A stretch of DNA of 64,000 bases from NCBI GenBank assembly GCA_050250815.1, contig JBFWNY010000005.1, forward strand, positions 83,944 to 147,943, in the 5' to 3' direction. Below the pieces are notes generated by a model. It was not told the origin of the DNA, did no database searches, and saw only the letters and a program-made list of their open reading frames with translations. Made by a program: the position numbers and the translations under genes. Source of the DNA: JAEUMD01 sp050250815. Lineage in GTDB: Bacteria; Pseudomonadota; Alphaproteobacteria; Rhizobiales; Hyphomicrobiaceae. This document shows positions 17,390 to 26,765 of the stretch, in pieces. The first letter of the stretch is position 1; the number at the start of each line of letters is the position of its first letter.

Positions 17390-20089
17390 ATGACGATCCG
17401 TAATCTCGAACGACTCCTGAGACCCGCATCGGTCGCTGTCATAGGGGCCAGCACGCGCCCGGCAAGCGTCGGCGCACTGTTGGCCGCCAATCTGCTCAAA
17501 GGTGGCTTTGCCGGACCCGTCGATCTCGTAAACCGGAAGCGGCCCGTCATTCATGGCCGGAAAGCATCGGCCTCCGTTTCCGAACTGGCCCAGGCGCCGG
17601 ATCTGGCGGTAATCGCGACACCGCCTGCGACGATCCCCGGCATCATCGACGAGCTCGGCCGCTGCGGCACGAAGGCCGCTGTCGTCATAACGGCCGGCGT
17701 ATCAGCGGAGCTGCGTCAACGGATGTTGGACGCCGCACGGCAGTACTGCCTGCGCATCATCGGCCCCAACAACATCGGTCTCATGGTGCCGGGCATCGGC
17801 CTCAATGCCAGTTTCTCCCACATCCCGGCCCCGCGTGGCGATCTCGCCTTCCTGTCGCAATCGGGCGCGCTTATCACCGGCATCCTCGACTGGGCAGCCG
17901 ATCGCCGCATCGGATTTTCCCATGTCGTCTCGCTCGGCGACATGGCCGACGTCGACTTCGGCGACATGCTCGACTATCTGGCCGGCGACGCCGGGGTGCG
18001 CGCAATACTCATCTACATGGAGGCGTTGACCGCGGCGCCAAAATTCATGTCCGCGGCTCGGCGGGCAGCACGCGTCAAGCCGGTCATCGTCGTCAAATCG
18101 GGCCGGCATGCCGCAGGAGCCAAGGCCGCACAATCGCATACCGGGGCGCTCGCGGGTCTGGATGCCGCCTATGACGCAGCCTTCCGGCGCGCAGGACTGC
18201 TGCGCGTCACCGAGCTCGACGACCTCTTCAACGCCGCCGCCATGCTGTCGCGCGCGCCCCGTGTGGCAGGCGAGCGCATAGCAATCCTCACCAATGGCGG
18301 TGGCGCCGGAGTACTGGCTGCCGATAGAGCCGCCGATTTCGATACCCATCTGACTCGCTTGCAGCCCGGCACGATCGCAGCCCTCGATGCCGTGCTGCCT
18401 GCCACCTGGTCCAAGGGCAACCCGGTGGACATCATCGGCGACGCCAACGAAGTGCGCTACCGCAATGCCATGGACATCCTTCTCGAGGATCCTGCGGTCG
18501 ATGCCGTGCTGGTCATCAATTGCCCGACGGCCGTCGCCTCCAGTCTGGAGTCGGCGAAGGCAGTCGTTGAAGCGACCCGGGAGAAGAAGTCCCGCGGCGG
18601 CTCGCTGAAGCCGGTCTTTGCCTGCTGGCTTGGCGACGGCTCAGCGCGACCATCCCGGCAGCTTTTCGCCGAATCCGCGATTGCGTCCTTCGAGACGCCG
18701 GAAAACGCCATCGAGGGCTTCGTCCAGCTGGTGCGCCATCGCCGCGCGCAGGACGAGCTGTTGCTGACACCGCCCTCGCTCGGGAGCGGCTTCCGCGTCG
18801 ATCGCAAAAGGGCGAGCGGCATCATCAAGGGTGCGCTCGCGGCCGGCCGCAAGATGCTGTCTGAAGATGAAGCAAAGAGCGTCCTTGCCGCCTACGATGT
18901 TCCGGTCGTGGCAACGACCCTCGCCCGATCCGCGGACGAGGTTGCTGATGCCGCAACCATGATTCTGACGGCCGGTAGCAGCGCCGCAGTCATCAAGATC
19001 GTGGCCGACGGCGTCTCGCACAAGTCGGATGTCGGCGGTGTACGGCTCGGCATCCTGAGTGGCGAGGAAGCACGCCAAGCGGCGCAAGACATGCTGCAAC
19101 GCATTGCCCGCCTCAGGCCTGGCGCCCAGGTCCGCGGCTTCACCGTGCAACCGATGATCAAGCGCTCGGGAGCCCATGAGTTGATCGTCGGCATGAGCGT
19201 CGACCCGACCTTCGGACCCATGATGCTGTTCGGCGCGGGCGGGACCAGTGTGGAGGTTGAGGCGGACACGAGCCTCTCCCTGCCACCGCTCGATCTGAAA
19301 CTAGCGCGCCAGCTCATCAGGCGCACGCGCATCAGCCGGCTCCTCGCTGGCTATCGCGACCGGCCAGCCGCCGACATCGCGGCCATAGAGCTGACGCTCG
19401 TAAAAGTCAGCCAGCTCATCGCAGATCATCCCGAGATCCGAGAACTCGACATCAATCCGCTGCTTGCCGATGAGCAAGGCGCCATCGCACTCGATGCTCG
19501 AATTGGTGTCGAAGACGCCAAGGCACATCCGCGCGCGGCCATGGCCCTGCGGCCTTATCCCGTCGAATGGGAACGGCACGACCAGATCGAGGGCATCGGA
19601 GACGTCGAGCTGCGACCGATCCGCCCGGATGACGAGCACCTCTACGAGGAATTCTTTCGGCACGTCACGCAAGAGGACGCTCGCATGCGCTTCTTCTCCC
19701 CGGTCAAGGGGCTGGCGCACAAGTATCTCGCTCGCCTGACACAGATCGACTATGCGCGCGAAATGGCCTTCGTCGCCATCGACACGAACGGAAAATTACT
19801 TGGCGTCGCACGCTTCATTGCCGACCCCGATTACACAAGCGGCGAATATGGAGTCATCGTGCGCTCCGACCTCAAGGGCCGCGGCCTTGGCTGGCACCTC
19901 ATGCAGCATCTCATCGCCTACGCGCGAAGCGAAGGATTGCAGGAACTCTACGGCGACGTGCTCGCCGAGAATGTCACAATGCTGCAGATGTGCAGCGAAC
20001 TTGGCTTCGAGATAAGCGCAATTGCGGACGATCTCACCGTGCGTCGAGTCCGCCTGCACTTGCCGGGCGGCGGGCATAGAAATTCTTGA
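17390..20089 (+). CDS. NDP-forming acyl-CoA synthetase fused to GNAT acetyltransferase (Pat-like)
   Basis: 899 residues from the ATG at 17390, with AGGAG at 17379-17383. Domain order: CoA-binding Rossmann domain (about residues 1-130, SVAVIGAS), succinyl-CoA-ligase-like domain (about 145-460), ATP-grasp (about 480-700) and a C-terminal GNAT domain (about 735-885) with the acetyl-CoA loop KGRGLGWHL. The motif SHTGALAG, where active ADP-forming acetyl-CoA synthetases have the phosphohistidine, keeps its His; many Pat acetyltransferases have lost it. The protein could thus act as an acyl-CoA synthetase, as a lysine acetyltransferase of metabolic enzymes such as Acs, or both. It is monocistronic as far as can be seen. 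Confidence 0.85.
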   Translation: MTIRNLERLLRPASVAVIGASTRPASVGALLAANLLKGGFAGPVDLVNRKRPVIHGRKASASVSELAQAPDLAVIATPPATIPGIIDELGRCGTKAAVVITAGVSAELRQRMLDAARQYCLRIIGPNNIGLMVPGIGLNASFSHIPAPRGDLAFLSQSGALITGILDWAADRRIGFSHVVSLGDMADVDFGDMLDYLAGDAGVRAILIYMEALTAAPKFMSAARRAARVKPVIVVKSGRHAAGAKAAQSHTGALAGLDAAYDAAFRRAGLLRVTELDDLFNAAAMLSRAPRVAGERIAILTNGGGAGVLAADRAADFDTHLTRLQPGTIAALDAVLPATWSKGNPVDIIGDANEVRYRNAMDILLEDPAVDAVLVINCPTAVASSLESAKAVVEATREKKSRGGSLKPVFACWLGDGSARPSRQLFAESAIASFETPENAIEGFVQLVRHRRAQDELLLTPPSLGSGFRVDRKRASGIIKGALAAGRKMLSEDEAKSVLAAYDVPVVATTLARSADEVADAATMILTAGSSAAVIKIVADGVSHKSDVGGVRLGILSGEEARQAAQDMLQRIARLRPGAQVRGFTVQPMIKRSGAHELIVGMSVDPTFGPMMLFGAGGTSVEVEADTSLSLPPLDLKLARQLIRRTRISRLLAGYRDRPAADIAAIELTLVKVSQLIADHPEIRELDINPLLADEQGAIALDARIGVEDAKAHPRAAMALRPYPVEWERHDQIEGIGDVELRPIRPDDEHLYEEFFRHVTQEDARMRFFSPVKGLAHKYLARLTQIDYAREMAFVAIDTNGKLLGVARFIADPDYTSGEYGVIVRSDLKGRGLGWHLMQHLIAYARSEGLQELYGDVLAENVTMLQMCSELGFEISAIADDLTVRRVRLHLPGGGHRNS

Positions 20090-20321
20090 CCTTCTGCGGA
20101 CAGAAGAATGAATGCACCACAATAACTCCCGGCAGTAGACGCGGAAGCACATCGGCCCCGAGCATCCGAACGCCAAGGCTTGACGCCGAGAATTTTGTGA
20201 TGACGGTTTGAGTGGACGATCGACGCTGCCGGACGTATTCAATTGGGCGTTCTTTCGAGGCCGCCGGTTGTTTGTGGCCTGCAGATGGACCCAGGACAGG
20301 AAACCGGGGGGACAGAAAGCC

Positions 20322-21650
20322 ATGTTGGTGCAGAAGGCCCGCCTTTGTTTGGCGGCCATGCTGGCCGTTACAGCGAACCTTTCTTCGCTCACCGAAACAG
20401 CCCATGCCGACTCGAGTCTTTGTGCGTTTCGCTCCGGTCCGAAAGGTCCGTGCACTTGCAAGATGGCCGGCGATCCGCCAGGACAGTTCACCCGCGTCGC
20501 ACGGTCCCGCTGCCGCGGAGCACCCGCAGCGGTCGAGCACAAGCCTCAGGCAAGAGATCGTTCCAGCGAGACGACCGCACAGGGCAATGCCCCACCACCG
20601 CCGCCTGCACCTACGGCTGGCTCGCAGGAAGGATCTGGCGAGGCGACTGCTGCCCCTGCAGCTGCCAACCAAATCGTCACCGGCGCCAATCCTCCCGCAT
20701 CTCAGGCTCGACTCGATGTCGTAAGGTCGCGTGGCAAGCTCGTCTGCGGGGTCAACGAGAAACTGCTGGGCTTCTCATATCAGGCAGGCACGGGGGACTG
20801 GGCTGGCATCGACGTGGACTTCTGCAGGGCCGTCGCCGTTGCCGTCTTGGGTGACGCGGGAAAAGTCGAGTTTGTTCCGCTCAACGCCTCATCACGTTTC
20901 GATGCGCTCAAGGCGGAAAAGATCGACCTTCTGTCGCGCAACACGACATGGACCATGAGCCGTGAGGTCGATCTGGGCCTCGAATTCGGTGGCGTCCTCT
21001 ACTTCGACGGACAGGGGTTCCTGACCTCGGAGGAACGGGGCTTGGTCTCCGCCCAACAGCTCGGCGGAGCCAAAGTCTGCGTGCAGTCGGCGACGACGAC
21101 CGAGACGAACATGGCCTATTACTTCAAGGCTCATGGGGTCTCCGTCGAGACAAAGTCGTTTCCGTCGCGAGACGAAATGATCAAGGCCTACCTTGCCGGA
21201 GAGTGTGACGCCTATTCGGCGGACCGTTCATCTCTCTTCTCGGATCGCGCCGGATTTGAGGAACCGACGAAGCACGCCGTCCTGCCGGAAGTCATCTCGA
21301 AGGAGCCACTGGGTCCTGCGGTGCTGCAGGGAGATCGAGAGTGGGCGGAGATCGTGCGTTGGGTTCTCGCCGGCCTCATCAACGCTGAAGAAGTCGGGCT
21401 TATGCGCGATGTGGCATCGAGCGGCAAGGAACTCGGCGGCGATGCAAACAGGCTCCTCGATGGTGCGGGCACAACCGGTACGAAGCTGCGCCTCGACCGC
21501 AATTGGCTTCGCAACGTCGTCGCCGCCGTCGGCAACTATGGTGAGCTCTACGATACGAACATCGGGAAGGGCGGCGCCCTCGGCATGGAACGCGGGATCA
21601 ACGCGCTCTGGAAGAAGGGCGGCATCCTCTTCGCGCCACCGATGTGGTGA
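20322..21650 (+). CDS. Orphan amino-acid ABC transporter substrate-binding protein (AapJ-like)
   Basis: 442 residues from the ATG at 20322, which gives a clean signal peptide ending TAHA before DSSLC. About 90 residues of Cys-containing then Pro/Ala-rich linker follow, so the binding domain starts late (about residue 105, RLDVVRSRGKLVCGVN). The SBP_bac_3 fold is shown by FSYQAGTGDWAGIDVDFCRA, SRNTTWTMSRE and a C-terminal DTNIGKGGALGMERGINALW, all typical of the general L-amino-acid receptor AapJ. No permease or ATPase genes follow. Instead the stop codon overlaps the start of an L,D-transpeptidase gene, suggesting a periplasmic role linked to the cell wall. Confidence 0.85.
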   Translation: MLVQKARLCLAAMLAVTANLSSLTETAHADSSLCAFRSGPKGPCTCKMAGDPPGQFTRVARSRCRGAPAAVEHKPQARDRSSETTAQGNAPPPPPAPTAGSQEGSGEATAAPAAANQIVTGANPPASQARLDVVRSRGKLVCGVNEKLLGFSYQAGTGDWAGIDVDFCRAVAVAVLGDAGKVEFVPLNASSRFDALKAEKIDLLSRNTTWTMSREVDLGLEFGGVLYFDGQGFLTSEERGLVSAQQLGGAKVCVQSATTTETNMAYYFKAHGVSVETKSFPSRDEMIKAYLAGECDAYSADRSSLFSDRAGFEEPTKHAVLPEVISKEPLGPAVLQGDREWAEIVRWVLAGLINAEEVGLMRDVASSGKELGGDANRLLDGAGTTGTKLRLDRNWLRNVVAAVGNYGELYDTNIGKGGALGMERGINALWKKGGILFAPPMW

Positions 21651-22930
21651 TGGCTCAACCGCAACCGTTCACAGGAAACACGGTGTTGACGTCCCTCTAC
21701 TCTCGGTTCGTTCACCTGAGCACGCTCATGGCGTCGGTCGCTGCGGGCCTGGCCGTTACGACGACTGGGGTCGACGCACGTCGCCAGCCAGTTCCTCCGC
21801 CAATGCCAAGCCTCGTGGCGTGGATCAATCCGAATTCCGAGCACGAACTGCAGCGGGCCATCGATCTCTACTCTGCGATTGCCGCAAAAGGCGGCTGGCC
21901 AAGGCTTCCCGACAAGATCATTCTTCGCCCCGGCGACAGCGGGCCCAACGTGGCGAAGTTGACTCAACGCCTGCGCATGACCGGTGATCTTCGATCGCCG
22001 GGCCGCGATGAGTATTATTTCGATGATGCACTCACCGATGCCGTCAAGCGCTACCAGGTCCGCAACGGTCTGGAACCGAACGGCATCGTCTACGGCGTGA
22101 CGCAGCGGCGTCTCAACGTCTCCGCCGCCGATAGCGTGCAGCAGCTTCAGCGCAACCTGCACCGAATCCGCGAGTTGGCGCCTCGTATCTCCGGTTCACA
22201 GAAATACATACTGATGAACGCTGCAAGCTTCGAGCTGCAGGGATTACGCGCCGGGCGTGTCGAGTTCGTGAGCCGCACGATCGCTGGCAAGAGAACGACG
22301 CCGACACCGACAGTCAGTGCCGCCGTAAGGGCGATCAACATACTGCCCTACTGGCATGTGCCGGGAACGATTGCGAAGGCCCAGGTGATACCGGCCATCC
22401 GCAAGGACCTGTCGTATCTCTATCGTGAGAACATCCGCGTCTTTTCAACATTTGGGGGTGAGGAAGTCGATCCCTCGCAGGTGAATTGGTGGGGACCCGA
22501 AAGTGACCGCTACGTTTTCCGCCAGGACCCGGGCCCGAACAACGCACTAGGTGTGCTGCGTTTCGACATGCCCAACAAGCACATCGTCTACATGCACGAC
22601 ACACCCATGAAAAAGCTGTTCGGCTATTTCGAGCGGGCTTACAGCGCGGGATGCGTACGCATTCAAAGCTACTTCGACTTGGCCGATTGGATTCTCTCTG
22701 GCCAGGACAACTGGACCGCGGCCTCACTCGAGCAAGCTGTTGCCACCCGTCGCCCCCTGACAATCAAGTTGAAGGAACCCGTGCCGGTGCACTTCATCTA
22801 TTTGACCGCGTGGGTGGAAAATGGCGTCGTCCAGTTCCGCAACGATCTCTACAATCGGGATGAGCAGACGCTCGCGAGCGGCGAGAGTGAGGGGGACGCG
22901 CGTTTCCTGGCGCCTGCGTTTTCGCCTTGA
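21650..22930 (+). CDS. L,D-transpeptidase with peptidoglycan-binding domain (YcbB/LdtD-like)
   Basis: 426 residues from the ATG at 21650, whose A is the last base of the preceding stop (TGATG); in-frame GTGs at 21644 and 21647 are alternatives. A membrane/signal segment occurs near residues 22-45. Numbered from the GTG at 21644, a peptidoglycan-binding helical domain spans about residues 94-160 (RPGDSGPNVAKLTQRL) and the YkuD domain about 185-380. The catalytic motif is HDTP then AYSAGCVRIQS, with His318 and nucleophile Cys337. Such enzymes make 3-3 peptidoglycan cross-links or attach proteins to murein, using D-amino-acid-ended stems. Coupling to an amino-acid binding protein is unusual. Confidence 0.88.
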   Translation: MAQPQPFTGNTVLTSLYSRFVHLSTLMASVAAGLAVTTTGVDARRQPVPPPMPSLVAWINPNSEHELQRAIDLYSAIAAKGGWPRLPDKIILRPGDSGPNVAKLTQRLRMTGDLRSPGRDEYYFDDALTDAVKRYQVRNGLEPNGIVYGVTQRRLNVSAADSVQQLQRNLHRIRELAPRISGSQKYILMNAASFELQGLRAGRVEFVSRTIAGKRTTPTPTVSAAVRAINILPYWHVPGTIAKAQVIPAIRKDLSYLYRENIRVFSTFGGEEVDPSQVNWWGPESDRYVFRQDPGPNNALGVLRFDMPNKHIVYMHDTPMKKLFGYFERAYSAGCVRIQSYFDLADWILSGQDNWTAASLEQAVATRRPLTIKLKEPVPVHFIYLTAWVENGVVQFRNDLYNRDEQTLASGESEGDARFLAPAFSP

Positions 22931-23095
22931 GAAGATGCGCATCAGCCGATGCTGACGATCGCTGCTGCACTTCCCCGCAGTGACAAGGCGTGCAGCATGG
23001 CCGCTTGCGACGCGCCGAACGTCAGGGCCCCGCGAGAGACCGCTCGGACACCTACGGCAGCCTCCGCTAGAGCCTATCCGTGCCGCCCCCAGCCC

Positions 23096-23126
23096 TTGCT
23101 TTGCCACATTTCGGAACTTATAACAT
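23096..23126 (+). promoter_or_regulatory. Possible promoter / Zur half-site before the zinc operon
   Basis: TTGCTT (23096) or TTGCCA (23101) precede TATAAC at 23121 with spacings of 19 or 14, neither ideal. The 10-base core TTATAACAT also resembles one half of an alphaproteobacterial Zur box, but no matching second half is present. Position fits the zinc-type operon starting at 23194. Confidence 0.25.
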
Positions 23127-23193
23127 CCTCGTTTCTACACGGTCGCAAGACCAGTCACCCGAGCTACGACCGGTCATCGAGGAGGGCCGCACG

Positions 23194-23886
23194 ATGAAGC
23201 GATCCACGCGAACAATTGGAGCCCATTCGCCGAAGCCGCTGGCCGGCACGGCGGTTGCCATCGTTGCCAGTGCCACGATGCTCGCGCTCCCCGGTCTCGG
23301 TCATGCCGCCGAGGAGCATCGTGAACTCGGTCCGCACCAGCACGGTCATGGCAAAGTCAATATTGCGGTCGAGGGCACGGCAGTCGCTATCGAGCTGGAG
23401 GTGCCCGGCATGGATATCGTCGGCTTCGAGCATGTCGCCCAGTCCGACGCCGACAAGCAGGCCTTGGAGGCCGCGAAGGCCAAGCTGGCAGACCCACTTG
23501 CCGTATTCGGCATCCCTGCCGCGGCCAAATGCACGGTCGAGAAAGTCGATGTCACCTTTGGTCAGCACCACGATGATCACGACGACCACGAGAAGAAGGA
23601 CGCGGATGCGCACGCCGGCCGGGAACATCACGGTGACAAGGCCGAAGCGCACGGCGCAGATGCACCCGGCAAGGAAGAGGACCACGAGCATGGGCACAGC
23701 GAGGTCGAGGCGGTCTACAAGCTCGCCTGCGCTGAACCGGCGGCCCTGACGAGCCTGAACTTCGGCTACTTCGAGATGTTCGCAGGCGCCGAGGAACTCG
23801 ACGTCGGCGTGGTGACGGAAAAATCGCAAGCATCTTTCGAGGTGACGCGGACTAGGCCAAAGTTGGCACTCGATGGCATGATGTGA
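23194..23886 (+). CDS. zrgA: Zinc-uptake accessory protein ZrgA-like (DUF2796)
   Basis: 230 residues from the ATG at 23194 with GAGGAGGG upstream. Signal peptide ends GHAAEEH. The mature N-terminus starts EHRELGPHQHGHGKVNIAVEG, the hallmark of DUF2796. A His/Asp/Glu-rich loop (about residues 125-170) can chelate Zn(II). Cys occurs at AAKCTVEK and KLACAEP. Members are periplasmic zinc-binding proteins of the Vibrio ZrgABCDE import system. It is the first gene of an overlapping set with an ATPase, an FtsX-type permease and a DUF3299 protein, the same set of families as in known Zrg operons. Zinc as substrate is inferred from the family. Confidence 0.85.
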   Translation: MKRSTRTIGAHSPKPLAGTAVAIVASATMLALPGLGHAAEEHRELGPHQHGHGKVNIAVEGTAVAIELEVPGMDIVGFEHVAQSDADKQALEAAKAKLADPLAVFGIPAAAKCTVEKVDVTFGQHHDDHDDHEKKDADAHAGREHHGDKAEAHGADAPGKEEDHEHGHSEVEAVYKLACAEPAALTSLNFGYFEMFAGAEELDVGVVTEKSQASFEVTRTRPKLALDGMM

Positions 23887-24686
23887 GCGCTGACAACCAG
23901 ACCGGTTCCGGGCCTGCGCAGAGCCCGTCCATTGACGAACGGCACGGCCTGAAGGTCGGCAAGGGCGATGCTCCTGCGGTCACCGTGCACGTCCGCGGCG
24001 TCCGCTTCGCCTGGCCCGGTGCGAACGCCTTTTCGCTCGCCATCGACGACTTCTCTGTGCGCAAAGGCGAGCGCATACTGCTGCTCGGGCCATCGGGCAG
24101 CGGCAAGTCGACCCTGCTCAGCCTGCTCGCGGGAATTGCCGCGCCCGCCCAGGGGGCCATCGAGATCCTCGGCACCGACATCGCGAGGCTCTCGAGCGCG
24201 CGGCGCGACCGCTTTCGCGCGGAGCACTGCGGCATCATCTTCCAGATGTTCAACCTGCTCCCCTACGGCAGCGTCGCCGACAATGTGCTGTTGCCGCTGA
24301 GCTTCGCCAGCGCGAGGCGGGAGAGGGCCGGCACCACGCGCACCGCACTTGAGGCAGAGGTCGCTCGGCTGCTGGCGCGCCTCGGGCTTGAAGGATCAGA
24401 CGTCGGCCGGCGCAGGGCGGCGAGCTTGAGTGTTGGCCAGCAGCAGCGCGTCGCCGCAGCCCGCGCGTTGATCGGGCGGCCGGAGCTGATCATCGCCGAC
24501 GAACCGACCTCCGCGCTCGACCGCAATCGCCAGGAGGCTTTTCTCGACTTATTGTTCGGTGAGCTCGATGCCGCCGGCTCGAGCCTCGTGATGGTAAGCC
24601 ACGAGGAACGATTTACCGGACGCTTCGATCGCATCGTCTCGCTCAGCGACGTGGCACGCACCGCGGCTGAAAGGACCACGGCATGA
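23883..24686 (+). CDS. ABC transporter ATP-binding protein, LolD/MacB type, Zrg operon
   Basis: 267 residues, GTG start overlapping the previous stop by four bases (GTGA). Walker A LLGPSGSGKSTLLSL, Q-loop in IIFQMFNLLPYGSV, signature LSVGQQQRVAAARAL (degenerate at the usual LSGGQ) and Walker B LIIADEPTSALD are intact. An N-terminal extension of about 30 residues precedes the domain. It energises the FtsX-like permease encoded next, whose start overlaps its stop. Confidence 0.88.
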   Translation: MSADNQTGSGPAQSPSIDERHGLKVGKGDAPAVTVHVRGVRFAWPGANAFSLAIDDFSVRKGERILLLGPSGSGKSTLLSLLAGIAAPAQGAIEILGTDIARLSSARRDRFRAEHCGIIFQMFNLLPYGSVADNVLLPLSFASARRERAGTTRTALEAEVARLLARLGLEGSDVGRRRAASLSVGQQQRVAAARALIGRPELIIADEPTSALDRNRQEAFLDLLFGELDAAGSSLVMVSHEERFTGRFDRIVSLSDVARTAAERTTA

Positions 24687-25939
24687 TCGTGCTGCGCCTC
24701 GCGCTACAGTCGCTGTCGAACCGTGCGCTGACTGCTACGCTGACCGTGGTCGCCATTGCCTTAAGCGTTATGCTGCTGCTCGGCGTTGAGAAGGTGCGCA
24801 CCGGCGCCCGCCAGAGTTTTGCCGACACCATCTCCAAGACCGATCTCATCATCGGCGCACGCACCGGACAGATCCAGCTGTTGCTCTACTCGATCTTCCG
24901 CATCGGCAACGCGACCAATAACATCACCTGGAAGAGCTACGAGGACATCTCCGGAAGACCCGACGTCGCCTGGGCGGTGCCGCTTTCGCTGGGTGACAGT
25001 CATCGCGGCTTCCGTGTACTGGGCACGACGCCCGCTTATTTCGAGCACTACCGTTATCGTGGCGGCCACCAACTCGCATTTCCACACGGCGCCGAATTCA
25101 AAGACCTGTTCGACGTCGTGCTCGGGGCCGATGTCGCGAGCAACCTCGGTTACAAGCTCGGCGACAGGATCGTCATCGCACACGGCACGGGCCGCATTTC
25201 GTTCGTCGAGCACGCCGACAAGCCGTTCAGAGTCGCCGGCATCCTGCAAAAGACCGGCACGCCCGTCGACCGCACGCTTCACGTCAGCCTCGCAGCGATC
25301 GAGGCAATCCATGTCGGGTGGCAGAGCGGCATGCCGCAAGGCGACACGCCGAGCGCGGCCGACGTGCGGCGGATGGATCTCCAGCCGCAGGCGATCACCG
25401 CAGCGCTCGTCGGTCTGAAGACGCGGCTCGCAGTGTTCGCCATGCAGCGTGCCGTCAACGAGTATCGCGAGGAGCCGCTGACTGCGATCATTCCAGGCGC
25501 GGCGCTGCAGGAGCTGTGGGGCCTCGTCGGCACGGCCGAGACGGCGCTTGCGGTCGTGTCCTCCATGGTCGTCGCGACAGCGCTGCTGGGTATGGTGACT
25601 GCGATTCTGACGACGCTCAACGAGCGGCGCCGTGAGATGGCAATCCTACGTTCCGTGGGCGCCGGTCCGGCAACCATCCTCGGGCTGCTGGTCACCGAGG
25701 CGGCGGTGCTGACGATCTCTGGCGTCGCGCTCGGCGCGGCGCTGCTCTACGCGGCACTTTGGGTGCTGGCTCCGGTCGTCGATCGGCTCTACGGTCTTTT
25801 CCTCGCCATAGAGCCACTGTCTCTGAGCGAATGGCAGGTTCTCGGCTGGATCGTCTTGGCGGGCTTCCTTGCCGGGCTGCTGCCGGCCTGGCGCGCCTAT
25901 CGGCTGTCGGTCGCCGACGGCATGATCGTGCGCACGTGA
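24683..25939 (+). CDS. FtsX-like ABC permease, Zrg operon
   Basis: 418 residues; ATGA overlap with the ATPase gene. One N-terminal helix (about residues 14-36), a large periplasmic MacB-like domain (about 37-270), then three C-terminal helices (about 285-310, 335-365, 385-405) separated by NERRREMAILRSVGAGP, the coupling region common to FtsX/LolC permeases. It pairs with the ATPase before it. Direction of transport for this family is assumed from the zinc-uptake literature. Confidence 0.87.
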   Translation: MIVLRLALQSLSNRALTATLTVVAIALSVMLLLGVEKVRTGARQSFADTISKTDLIIGARTGQIQLLLYSIFRIGNATNNITWKSYEDISGRPDVAWAVPLSLGDSHRGFRVLGTTPAYFEHYRYRGGHQLAFPHGAEFKDLFDVVLGADVASNLGYKLGDRIVIAHGTGRISFVEHADKPFRVAGILQKTGTPVDRTLHVSLAAIEAIHVGWQSGMPQGDTPSAADVRRMDLQPQAITAALVGLKTRLAVFAMQRAVNEYREEPLTAIIPGAALQELWGLVGTAETALAVVSSMVVATALLGMVTAILTTLNERRREMAILRSVGAGPATILGLLVTEAAVLTISGVALGAALLYAALWVLAPVVDRLYGLFLAIEPLSLSEWQVLGWIVLAGFLAGLLPAWRAYRLSVADGMIVRT

Positions 25940-25949
25940 GGAGATTGAC

Positions 25950-26519
25950 ATGATCTCAAGACGTACCGCCGTATCGGCGATGGCGCTTGGCGTTGCGGCG
26001 GTACCGCTGCTGCTTTTGCCCGCCGTGCCCATCAAGGCCGACACCGTGCGTGCGCTCAAATGGGCGGAACTGGTGCCCCCACGCGAGCCCTCGCCCCTGA
26101 AGCCAAAGACATTCTACTCCGGTTCTGCGCCCGCCGGCGACGAGACACCACCTCCCATGCGCGAAGGCAAGTTCATGTCGATGAAGCGCCGTCAACCCGG
26201 CAACGACCTTCCGCCGCGCGTCGTTACGGAACTCGACAGCAAGCGCGTCAGCATCGGCGGTTACGTCGTACCGCTCGACTTCGAGGCGACTCGCGTGACG
26301 GACTTCCTACTCGTGCCTTTCGTCGGCGCCTGCATCCACGTCCCACCGCCGCCGGCCAATCAGATCATCTATGTCAAATTCCCCGGCGGCATCGAAATCA
26401 AGGGCGCGTTTGACCCCATCTCGGTGACCGGCACGATCCATACCGTGACAGCTTTCACGGGACTTGCCGATGCGGGCTACAGTCTCGACGCGGAGACGGT
26501 CACGGTCATCGAGCAGTAA
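25950..26519 (+). CDS. DUF3299 periplasmic protein, Zrg operon
   Basis: 189 residues; GAGGAGA precedes the ATG and the gene follows the permease by ten bases. It begins with an Arg-Arg pair and a hydrophobic segment (signal peptide or Tat-like, SRRTAVSAMALG). The C-terminal domain has the DUF3299 signature VPFVGACIHVPPPPANQIIY, containing a single Cys next to His that may bind metal. DUF3299 proteins accompany DUF2796 proteins and this ABC pair in zinc-responsive operons. Biochemical role unknown. Confidence 0.82.
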   Translation: MISRRTAVSAMALGVAAVPLLLLPAVPIKADTVRALKWAELVPPREPSPLKPKTFYSGSAPAGDETPPPMREGKFMSMKRRQPGNDLPPRVVTELDSKRVSIGGYVVPLDFEATRVTDFLLVPFVGACIHVPPPPANQIIYVKFPGGIEIKGAFDPISVTGTIHTVTAFTGLADAGYSLDAETVTVIEQ

Positions 26520-26765
26520 GCGCCGCCGCACGGGGGTGCCGGCGCCATTGGGATGCTTTGCCTCCCTGGGCAGATCGAACGACCTCGTCGCTTGGAACCC
26601 CTTCGGCAACTGAGGACAGCGCGTGCGCGACCCCAGTGTAGCGGCTGTCCCCGGCGCGACGTGATCCGTTTGGCCACCCCCGTCCGAGCGCGCCAACGTC
26701 CGCCTTCGCTGAAGCCTACCCCCGCATCCCCCCCCGCCGTTGCACCTATTGGCAATGGCGCACGC

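Noticed and set aside
17163..17429. Minus-strand ORF of 88 codons between the channel and the Pat-like gene
   Set aside because: Weak third-position GC bias compared with neighbours, no recognisable motif and it overlaps the Pat-like start region.
23883..25939. LolCDE lipoprotein exporter
   Set aside because: ATPase and permease are LolD/FtsX-like, but flanking DUF2796 and DUF3299 genes identify the zinc-type Zrg operon.
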